A DNA stretch of 35,195 bases from CAUTUX01 sp963532875 (lineage in GTDB: Bacteria > Bacillota > Clostridia > Christensenellales > CAG-917), in assembly GCA_963532875.1 (NCBI GenBank), contig CAUSLO010000008.1:1-35195 (forward strand). The letters are read 5' to 3'. The first letter of the stretch is position 1; each line of letters starts with the position of its first letter. Below are positions 27,332-32,824 of this stretch, in pieces. The notes under the pieces were generated by a model. The model searched no databases. It had not been told where the DNA came from and saw nothing but the letters and a program-made list of their open reading frames with translations. The translations under genes and the position numbers were made by a program.

Positions 27332-27827
27332 TAACTTAATTGCAATCGGTAAAATTTTAAAATCTAGAGGTCTAAAAGGCGAATTCAAAGTTGATATTTA
27401 CTCAAAAAATTTTGAAAATATTAAAAATTTAAAAATAATTTTAATTGACGAAGTTGAGTATAATATCCTTAGTTGTTCTATTCATAACAACTTTGCTTAT
27501 TTACGTATTCAAGGCATAGAAACTGTTGAACAAAGTGAAGCAATTAAAAACAAAGAAATATTCGCAAAAAGAGAATCATTAATAAAACTTCCTGATAATT
27601 TATTTTATATTGTTGATTTAATTGGCTGCGAAGCAGTAGTTGGAGATGAGGTCGTAGGTGTTATAATTGATATATATCAAGAATATGCTAGAGACATATA
27701 CGTAGTAAAAGGTAAAACTAAAATGTATATCCCAATAATTGACAATTTAATTAAAATACACGACTTAAAAAATAAACAAGTTGTGTTTAACAAAGAGCCT
27801 TTTTATAGTGTAATGGTAGAAAATTGA
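27324..27827 (+). CDS. rimM: Ribosome maturation factor RimM
   Basis: RimM binds S19 and assists maturation of the 30S head. The 167-aa protein has the N-terminal RimM domain starting 'LIAIGKILKSRGLKGEFKV' and a C-terminal PRC-barrel from about residue 90 (LPDNLFYIVDLIG). The start is GTG inside the khpA 3' end; no ATG fits. The stop TGA overlaps the trmD TTG (TTGA). Shine-Dalgarno matches are poor for both, so translation probably depends on coupling to the upstream gene. Confidence 0.94.
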   Translation: MINNLIAIGKILKSRGLKGEFKVDIYSKNFENIKNLKIILIDEVEYNILSCSIHNNFAYLRIQGIETVEQSEAIKNKEIFAKRESLIKLPDNLFYIVDLIGCEAVVGDEVVGVIIDIYQEYARDIYVVKGKTKMYIPIIDNLIKIHDLKNKQVVFNKEPFYSVMVEN

Positions 27828-28525
27828 TTAAATTTCATATTTTAACAATATTTCCGCAGTTTTTTGAGAACTTAAAATATAGTTTAATTGGTAAAGCAAT
27901 TGAAAAATCACTGATTTTTTTTGATATTATCGATATTAGAGATTTCTCAGACGACAAAAATCGTAGAGTTGACGATACAATAATTGGTGGTGGTCCAGGA
28001 ATGCTAATGTCGGCCACACCAATTATAAAAGCATTAAATTTTGTTGATCCACAAAGGAAAATTACACGAATATTATTCTCACCTTTAGGAGGAAAATTAC
28101 AACAAAAATATATTGAAAATTTTAACCACAAAGAAGTAATTTTAATTTGTACAAACTATGAGGGAATCGACGATCGTCTAATTAAAAATGAGATAGATGA
28201 GGTTATCTCCATTGGCGACTACATTTTAACAGGCGGGGAAATTGCTGCTTCAGTCTATATTAATTCAATATCAAGATATGTTGATGGAGTACTTGGAAAT
28301 TCTGATTCACTTTATAAAGAAAGTTTTTCTAATGATTTGTTAGAATATCCACAATTCACAAAACCAAATGTTTTAAATGGGGAAAGAGTGCCTAAAATTT
28401 TAATCTCTGGCAATCACAAATTAATTGATAAATGGCGAATAGAGAAGTCTTTAGAAACAACATTTAAAAATCGACCAGATTTGTTATTAAAATGTAAAAT
28501 AGAGGAGTTTTTACCAAAAAAATGA
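27824..28525 (+). CDS. trmD: tRNA (guanine-N1-)-methyltransferase TrmD
   Basis: TrmD adds m1G at position 37 of tRNAs, which protects against +1 frameshifting. The 233-aa SPOUT-family protein has GGGPGM at residues 55-60, LFSPLGG at 84-90, NYEGIDDR at 111-118 and IGDYILTGGE at 130-139, the elements of the trefoil-knot SAM site. The start is TTG overlapping the rimM stop; the protein N-terminus (IKFHILTIFP) agrees with the family. Its stop overlaps the next ATG (ATGA). rplS, which normally follows trmD, is missing here. Confidence 0.96.
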   Translation: MIKFHILTIFPQFFENLKYSLIGKAIEKSLIFFDIIDIRDFSDDKNRRVDDTIIGGGPGMLMSATPIIKALNFVDPQRKITRILFSPLGGKLQQKYIENFNHKEVILICTNYEGIDDRLIKNEIDEVISIGDYILTGGEIAASVYINSISRYVDGVLGNSDSLYKESFSNDLLEYPQFTKPNVLNGERVPKILISGNHKLIDKWRIEKSLETTFKNRPDLLLKCKIEEFLPKK

Positions 28526-29361
28526 ACATTAATTGGTTTCCTGGACATATGGTAAAAGCCATTCGTTCAATGCAAAGTAATTTAGAGATTGTTGATTCTG
28601 TTATTTATATACTTGATTCAAGAGCAATTAAATCATGTATGAATCCAATATTAAATGATATATGCAAGGGTAAGGAAATATTATATTTATTAAATAAAAT
28701 TGATTTAGTTGAAGAATCAGATATCAATAAGTGGGAAAAATATTTTAAAGAAAAAAAACTCAATTATCTGAAATGTGTCGGAACTCAAGTTAATCCAGAA
28801 ACAGTAATCCAAAAATTAAAAGCAATTAATCAAAATAAAATTCAAAATGCGAAAGCTAAAGGTATAATTTATAATCTAAAAGCAATGGTAGTTGGAATCC
28901 CAAACTCGGGAAAATCAAGTATTATAAATTCAATTGCGAAGCGTTGCAAAACTTTTGTTGGGAACAAAGCAAGTATTACTCGTGGTGTGCAATGGATTAA
29001 TATTGATAATATATATTTGCTAGATACCCCAGGCACACTATGGGGTAAAATACAAGATCAGCAAGTTGCTAGAAACTTAGCATTTATTGGAAGTATTAAC
29101 GATGATATTATAGATTTTTATGAATTAGCATTAAATTTCTTAAATGATCATAGCTCAAAAATTATTAATAATATAAGAGATAAATATAATTTAAGTGATA
29201 TCTCAACAGATTTTAAAGATTTGATAACTGACATTGCAGAACATTTTAATTATAAATTGAAAGGTAATAATTTGGATTTGGATAGAACTACAAAAAAGAT
29301 TATTACAGATTTTAGACAAGGTTTATTAGGTAAAATTATGTTGGATAAATTAAATGAATAA
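28522..29361 (+). CDS. rbgA: Ribosome biogenesis GTPase RbgA (YlqF)
   Basis: RbgA is a circularly permuted GTPase that acts late in 50S assembly. The 279-aa protein has the permuted order: G4 NKID at residues 58-61 comes before the P-loop GIPNSGKSS at 125-133 and DTPG at 168-171. The opening 'INWFPGHMVKAIRSM' is the family signature. A C-terminal helical RNA-binding domain follows. The ATG overlaps the trmD stop (ATGA) and the 3' end overlaps rnhB by 8 bases. With Der, KhpA and RimM it makes the window rich in ribosome assembly factors. Confidence 0.95.
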   Translation: MNINWFPGHMVKAIRSMQSNLEIVDSVIYILDSRAIKSCMNPILNDICKGKEILYLLNKIDLVEESDINKWEKYFKEKKLNYLKCVGTQVNPETVIQKLKAINQNKIQNAKAKGIIYNLKAMVVGIPNSGKSSIINSIAKRCKTFVGNKASITRGVQWINIDNIYLLDTPGTLWGKIQDQQVARNLAFIGSINDDIIDFYELALNFLNDHSSKIINNIRDKYNLSDISTDFKDLITDIAEHFNYKLKGNNLDLDRTTKKIITDFRQGLLGKIMLDKLNE

Positions 29362-29968
29362 ATTATTTGAATATGATTTAAATTTACTTAGAGAAAAAAA
29401 TATTAAATATATATGCGGCATTGACGAGGTAGGTAGAGGATGTCTTGCTGGCTCAGTATTCGCAACAGCTGTAATTATGAAGTACGATAATCAAATAGAA
29501 GAGGTAAATGATTCAAAGTGTCTAAGTAAAAACAAACGTGGACGTATTTATAATACAATTCTTGAGAACATAATTGATTACAAAACAACTCAAATTGATG
29601 TTGATACAATTGATAAAATTAATATTTTAAATGCAACCAAACTTTGTATGACAAATGCAGTAAATTCTTTAAAAGTAAAACCGGATTTAATATTAGTTGA
29701 TCATGTAAATATAGGTCTTAATTGTATTCCAATTACTCATGGTGATGCGATTTCATATGCAATCGCTTGTGCATCTATAATAGCAAAAGTTGAACGAGAT
29801 ATATACATGAAACTAGAATCAATAAAATATCCAGAATATAATTTTGAACAAAATGTAGGTTATGGAACACAAGAACATATTGATGCAATATTAAAAAATG
29901 GTATTTGCGATATTCATAGAAAATCGTTTTTAAATAAGATATTAAATTCAAAAAACCTACATAACTAA
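29354..29968 (+). CDS. rnhB: Ribonuclease HII
   Basis: RNase HII removes ribonucleotides from DNA and RNA from RNA-DNA hybrids. The 204-aa protein has the catalytic D24-E25 in GIDEVGRG (22-29), the third acidic residue D116 in LILVDHVN, and D131 in HGDAISYAIACASIIAKV. The VDH segment replaces the more common IDG, a modest deviation. The C-terminus contains the usual HRKSF. It is the last gene of the rpmF operon; no convincing terminator follows before the intergenic repeat. Confidence 0.95.
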   Translation: MNKLFEYDLNLLREKNIKYICGIDEVGRGCLAGSVFATAVIMKYDNQIEEVNDSKCLSKNKRGRIYNTILENIIDYKTTQIDVDTIDKINILNATKLCMTNAVNSLKVKPDLILVDHVNIGLNCIPITHGDAISYAIACASIIAKVERDIYMKLESIKYPEYNFEQNVGYGTQEHIDAILKNGICDIHRKSFLNKILNSKNLHN

Positions 29969-30020
29969 TAAATTAATTATATCAATCTTTACATTATATT
30001 AAAAAATAGATATGTAGCAT

Positions 30021-30074
30021 TTTAGCGGATTAGAAATGCCATATTTAGTTAAATGTAAACTGATTTGGCTAATT
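30021..30074. repeat. Intergenic repeat, copy 2 (TTTAGCGGATTAGAA core)
   Basis: The core TTTAGCGGATTAGAA (30021-30035) equals that at 8166-8180, and GCTAATT (30068-30074) ends both copies. Here the core sits in a hairpin: GCATTT (30017-30022) pairs with AAATGC (30034-30039) around the loop TAGCGGATTAG. TTAAAAAATAGATAT (29999-30013) is the exact reverse complement of 8180-8194. The hairpin has no T-tract, so it is not a typical terminator for rnhB. Confidence 0.5.
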
Positions 30075-30192
30075 AAAAAAACTCTTTTTCTAAGTGCTTT
30101 TTTATGAGAGCCTCTGACCCCAGTCTTATAAACCTGGTTTTTAATCCTAATCTTTCTCTCTGCACAACATCAATTGTGTCTGGTGTTTTCAT
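30073..30192 (-). pseudogene. Short unidentified ORF or 3' remnant of a gene
   Basis: On the minus strand an ATG at 30192 opens 39 codons: 'MKTPDTIDVVQRERLGLK' then 'TRFIRLGSEALIKKHLEKEFF'. I do not recognise the product. Its G+C is about 34% by my count, coding-like and well above the flanking intergenic DNA. There is no usable Shine-Dalgarno (GGA directly abuts ATG). The frame stays open and protein-like for 7-9 more codons upstream before a TAA, which suggests the 3' end of a decayed gene rather than an intact one. A good promoter lies just upstream, so a small protein or an RNA of about 140 nt is the alternative. The opposite strand (30104-30214) is also open for 36 codons, as a shadow. 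Confidence 0.3.
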
Positions 30193-30218
30193 TCCAATAA
30201 ACGTCGATCGATGATTTA

Positions 30219-30246
30219 GTTATAAGTAAGAATTTAAAAATGTCAA
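30219..30246 (-). promoter_or_regulatory. Candidate minus-strand promoter before the short ORF
   Basis: On the minus strand a consensus TTGACA (30246-30241), a 16-base spacer and TATAAC (30224-30219) predict a start near 30212, 20 bases before the ATG of the 39-codon ORF. The match is good, but the region is A+T-rich and the product is unknown. Confidence 0.45.
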
Positions 30247-30291
30247 CAATTTAAATAAATTTAGATTATTAGTTTGAAATAAATAAAATAA

Positions 30292-30331
30292 TTTTGGATT
30301 AAATAAATTTATTATCTTAAGTAATCCAAAA
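30292..30331. repeat. Inverted repeat (10-bp arms)
   Basis: TTTTGGATTA (30292-30301) and TAATCCAAAA (30322-30331) are perfect inverted arms around a 20-base A+T-rich loop that itself contains the palindrome AATAAATTTATT. It lies between the divergent promoters and next to a stronger hairpin. Confidence 0.6.
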
Positions 30332-30337
30332 TAACCA

Positions 30338-30371
30338 TTCACAGCGTAAAAGAAAGATTTTACGCTGTGAA
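30338..30371. repeat. Perfect 14-bp inverted repeat with 6-base loop
   Basis: TTCACAGCGTAAAA (30338-30351) and TTTTACGCTGTGAA (30358-30371) pair perfectly around GAAAGA. TAACC (30332-30336) and GGTTA (30379-30383) could add an outer stem. Neither strand has a proper T-tract after it, so it is a poor intrinsic terminator. It sits 61 bases before the corA -35 and about 90 bases before the minus-strand -35, so an operator or a structured RNA is possible. Confidence 0.75.
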
Positions 30372-30432
30372 ATTAAGGGGTTACTTTTATTAAATTAACG
30401 CAATAATTTTCAAATATTCACTACTCTTAAAT

Positions 30433-30461
30433 TTGCTCATGCTTTGGTAATCTGTTAAAAT
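30433..30461 (+). promoter_or_regulatory. Promoter of corA
   Basis: TTGCTC (30433-30438), a 17-base spacer and TAAAAT (30456-30461) preceded by TGT (extended -10) predict a start near 30468, giving a leader of about 100 bases. Placement just ahead of the leader ORF's Shine-Dalgarno supports it. Confidence 0.55.
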
Positions 30462-30482
30462 TGTTTTGCAATTGAGGTATGA

Positions 30483-30524
30483 ATGGATACTGAAGATCGA
30501 AGTAAGAAATACAAAATAAATTAA
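30483..30524 (+). CDS. Candidate 13-codon leader peptide upstream of corA
   Basis: The ORF encodes MDTEDRSKKYKIN. It has a GAGG Shine-Dalgarno (30474-30477) with 5-base spacing, better than several real genes in this window, and starts about 15 bases after the predicted transcription start. Its TAA (30522-30524) is two bases before a hairpin that precedes the corA ribosome-binding site, so a ribosome at its end would cover the hairpin's 5' arm. The peptide has an acidic start (D, E, D within residues 2-5). Leader ORFs that control Mg2+ transporter genes are known (mgtL, corL in Salmonella); similarity in design, not sequence, is what I see. A chance ORF of this size is possible. Confidence 0.4.
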   Translation: MDTEDRSKKYKIN

Positions 30525-30525
30525 G

Positions 30526-30570
30526 ACATAAGGCATTAATTGTCCTTATGTTCTTTGGAGGCAATTAATG
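30526..30570 (+). promoter_or_regulatory. Structured leader covering the corA translation start
   Basis: ACATAAGG (30526-30533) pairs with CCTTATGT (30544-30551) around a 10-base loop. Nine loop bases, CATTAATTG (30534-30542), are also complementary to CAATTAATG (30562-30570), which includes the corA ATG; the GGAGG Shine-Dalgarno (30557-30561) lies immediately before that arm. The helices could form a partial pseudoknot or exclude one another. Either would affect access to the corA start. Both sequences contain the palindrome ATTAAT, so part of the match could be coincidence. Confidence 0.45.
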
Positions 30571-31527
30571 ATACAAGTTTTCAAAAAAGAAAATAATCAA
30601 ACAATATCTTTAGTTTTTACAGACTTACTTCCTGATTATGATTACACAAATCATTGGTTACATTTAGTTAATCCTACTGACAAAGAAATTGAGTTTATTT
30701 CAGAAAGTTTTTCAATTGACGAAAATTTAATTAAAGCAGCCCTTGATGATGAGGAACGACCAAGAATTGATACTGAAAATGATGCGACATTGATTTTAAC
30801 TGATATTCCTATTACAGAAGAAGATGAAGGTCAAGATATTTATACATACTCTACTATTCCTTTTGGTTTAATCAATAATGGTAAATTAGTTATAAGTGTT
30901 TGCTTGCATGAAACTTCGCTTATTAACGATATAATATATGGAAGGTTTATTAAGGGGCTGAATATTCATAAGAAGTCAAGATTTATTTTACATGTACAAT
31001 ATGCGATTTCCAAAAAGTACATTCAATTTTTGAGTCAAGTTGATAAAGCATCGCAAAGAATTCAAAACGAATTACAAAAATCTACTAAGAACAAAGAATT
31101 GATTGAAATGATGAACTTAGAACAATCTTTAGTCTATTTTTCTACATCATTACAATCAAACTCATTTGTGATTGAAAAATTAGTTAAAGTTATAGAATTA
31201 TATGATGAGGACAAAGATCTTTTAGATGATGTATCAATTGAAAATAGACAGGCAATTGAAATGGCCAACATTTACAGAGATATTCTATCAGGAACTATGG
31301 ATGCATACGCCTCTATTATCTCAAACAATTTAAATGTTGTTATGAAAGTATTGACCTCTATCACGCTGATATTAGCGATTCCTGCTCTATTCGCTGCGTT
31401 CTGGGGTATGAATACTGGCGTCCCATTTCAAGGCAAACAATGGGGATTCTGGGTTGTTTTAGGACTATCTGCAGTTTCGAGTATTATTCTTGCTTTGATT
31501 CTTTGGATTAAAAAACTTTTAAAATAA
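30568..31527 (+). CDS. corA: CorA-family divalent cation (Mg2+/Co2+) channel
   Basis: CorA forms a pentameric inner-membrane Mg2+ channel. The 319-aa protein has the long cytosolic N-terminal domain (about 1-240) with the stalk helix. Two C-terminal membrane segments follow, at about residues 257-279 and 291-315. The selectivity GMN motif is at 280-282 (FWGMNTGVPF), following the first segment as required. In canonical CorA the loop after GMN is acidic; here it reads TGVPFQGKQ, a variant that may affect ion choice. The ATG has a strong GGAGG Shine-Dalgarno inside the structured leader. Its stop lies 3 bases from the CCA end of the convergent tRNA-Thr, so read-through would make antisense to that tRNA. 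Confidence 0.92.
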   Translation: MIQVFKKENNQTISLVFTDLLPDYDYTNHWLHLVNPTDKEIEFISESFSIDENLIKAALDDEERPRIDTENDATLILTDIPITEEDEGQDIYTYSTIPFGLINNGKLVISVCLHETSLINDIIYGRFIKGLNIHKKSRFILHVQYAISKKYIQFLSQVDKASQRIQNELQKSTKNKELIEMMNLEQSLVYFSTSLQSNSFVIEKLVKVIELYDEDKDLLDDVSIENRQAIEMANIYRDILSGTMDAYASIISNNLNVVMKVLTSITLILAIPALFAAFWGMNTGVPFQGKQWGFWVVLGLSAVSSIILALILWIKKLLK

Positions 31528-31530
31528 AAT

Positions 31531-31606
31531 TGGAGCAGGTAGCCAGAATCGAACTGGCGGCCTGTTCATTACGAGTGAACTGCTCTACCGACTGAGCCAT
31601 ACCTGC
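31531..31606 (-). tRNA. tRNA-Thr (anticodon CGU)
   Basis: On the minus strand this 76-nt tRNA has acceptor stem GCAGGTA/TACCTGC, D arm GGCTCAGTCGGTAGAGC, anticodon stem GTTCA/TGAAC with loop CTCGTAA (anticodon CGT), T arm CCAGTTCGATTCTGG and encoded CCA. It reads ACG codons. The 5' end is 10 bases after the stop of the PAP2 gene and no promoter fits between, so it is probably processed from that transcript. Confidence 0.95.
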
Positions 31607-31616
31607 ATTTTAAATT

Positions 31617-32696
31617 TTATTGAAGAATTTCGATAAACTCTTCTTCGTATTTTGGGACATATTTCCCGACCATTCTTTTAAAGTTTTTACATTTGGTAAT
31701 AAATAGTTCTTTAGCAAGTAAAAATAATACAAATGGTATTGTTCCACCAATTAATACATCAGTTAAGTAATGTGCTCCTGCAATTATTCTGCTTACAGCG
31801 ATCCCTGCCGTAAATATGATTGAAAACTCATAGCAAAACATTTTTGCTTCTTTATTTTTAATTTTGAACAAATCTGGTAAAAGTAATAATGAAAATGTCA
31901 TTGCTGCAGCACAAGTATGACCTGATGGAAATGACTTATATCCATCTTTTTCAATTTGTATTAGTTTGCCTTCAAAATTTACTATAAAATTTTTGTCAGT
32001 TAAGTCACGTGCTTTACCAAATTGATACCATCGCCTATAAAGATCTTCCCTACCTAATGCATGTAGTGTTCTAAATCTTGGTCTATTAGCAAGTACTTTT
32101 AAAACCTCTACTATTGCAGTTGAAATAATTGCAACAATTCCTGTAATAACAACAAAATATGCAATTTTTTTGATATTTTTTTTAGGTAGCGATTTGCCTG
32201 CAAACATCGAAATAACTGAAAAGATTACGCTTAAGAAAGCATATGTGATATATAGAGCATATTTTTTACTTCGATATGCTTCAGTAGCTACCCACTTACC
32301 ATCTTTTAAAATTTTGTATGCTCCAAGATGTTTTAATAGATAACCTATCATTTGTCTAAACATCAAAAAAAATCCTACAAATACTGCGACAACACATAAA
32401 AATTTTAATATTACTTGAAGTCTTTTTAATTTTAAAATATCAAAGTAATAAAACATACCCACGCCAGCAAAAGAAAATAACAAATATGTAGGTGCTACCC
32501 CAATTATTTCACCAGCTGTTCCAAATATATCTTTTGGATAATAGTCACGTGAGACTTTAGGCCAAGTATTAGCTGTAAGTTTTTGACTTATCTTTAAGTC
32601 ATACTTCGTTCCAAATACAAAAAGTACTATGAAAACAAATAAAAAAATTACAAATGGTAACCATGCTAGCAATATATCTTTTTTCTTATTAAACAT
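31617..32696 (-). CDS. PAP2-superfamily membrane phosphatase
   Basis: The 359-aa protein has several membrane segments, seen at about residues 11-31, 68-86, 98-118 and 148-166, and more toward the C-terminus. The PAP2 phosphatase motifs are present: a K-x4-RPR version of motif 1 (KVLANRPRFR), PSGHTCAA for motif 2, and SRIIAGAHYLTDVL for motif 3 with the catalytic histidine and aspartate. Likely substrates are undecaprenyl pyrophosphate, phosphatidate or phosphatidylglycerol phosphate; sequence does not decide. Motif 1 lacks the second RP of many relatives. I chose ATG 32696, which has GAGGA 5 bases upstream; an in-frame TTG at 32708 overlaps that site. Its own promoter is divergent from eno, and tRNA-Thr lies directly downstream. 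Confidence 0.9.
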   Translation of the reverse strand: MFNKKKDILLAWLPFVIFLFVFIVLFVFGTKYDLKISQKLTANTWPKVSRDYYPKDIFGTAGEIIGVAPTYLLFSFAGVGMFYYFDILKLKRLQVILKFLCVVAVFVGFFLMFRQMIGYLLKHLGAYKILKDGKWVATEAYRSKKYALYITYAFLSVIFSVISMFAGKSLPKKNIKKIAYFVVITGIVAIISTAIVEVLKVLANRPRFRTLHALGREDLYRRWYQFGKARDLTDKNFIVNFEGKLIQIEKDGYKSFPSGHTCAAAMTFSLLLLPDLFKIKNKEAKMFCYEFSIIFTAGIAVSRIIAGAHYLTDVLIGGTIPFVLFLLAKELFITKCKNFKRMVGKYVPKYEEEFIEILQ

Positions 32697-32728
32697 TTTA
32701 TTCCTCAATCGCCGTAAACAATGTTTTA

Positions 32729-32756
32729 ATTATATACAATTGCCAAATTATTTCAA
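32729..32756 (-). promoter_or_regulatory. Promoter of the PAP2 gene and probably tRNA-Thr
   Basis: On the minus strand TTGAAA (32756-32751), a 16-base spacer and a perfect TATAAT (32734-32729) predict a start near 32722. Its -35 is 11 bases from the eno -35, so the promoters are back to back. Confidence 0.7.
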
Positions 32757-32767
32757 GTTTTTTTTAC

Positions 32768-32796
32768 TTTACTCAAATATGCCAATATGGTAAAAT
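32768..32796 (+). promoter_or_regulatory. Promoter of eno
   Basis: TTTACT (32768-32773), a 17-base spacer and TAAAAT (32791-32796) predict a start near 32803, giving a leader of about 22 bases with AAGGAG 6 bases before the ATG. Confidence 0.55.
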
Positions 32797-32824
32797 TTTT
32801 ATATCAATTTTTAAGGAGAATTTT

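Larger units (their letters stand above)
29969..30567. other. 599-base gap between rnhB and corA
   Basis: This gap has no long ORF. From left to right it holds the second copy of the intergenic repeat, a 39-codon minus-strand ORF or gene remnant with a good upstream promoter, two inverted repeats between divergent promoters, the corA promoter and a structured corA leader containing a 13-codon ORF. Each is listed separately. The segments 29969-29998 and 30384-30432 show nothing I can name. Confidence 0.7.

Noticed and set aside
30017..30039. Terminator of the rnhB operon at the GCATTT/AAATGC hairpin
   Set aside because: Six mostly A/T pairs with no following T-tract; more likely part of the repeat element.
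30104..30214. Plus-strand ORF of 36 codons opposite the minus-strand 39-codon ORF
   Set aside because: No Shine-Dalgarno; it looks like an antisense shadow of the minus-strand frame. The choice between strands is not fully certain.
30070..30215. 6S RNA, tmRNA, SRP RNA or RNase P RNA on the minus strand
   Set aside because: I could not find the closing stem, tag peptide frame, SRP tetraloop region or RNase P core motifs; only small local hairpins are possible.
30479..30493. Alternative 4-codon leader ORF (MNGY) before corA
   Set aside because: Its ATG is only one base after GAGG; the ATG at 30483 has correct spacing.
32697..32708. TTG start for the PAP2 gene
   Set aside because: The TTG is part of the GAGGA ribosome-binding site region of the ATG at 32696.
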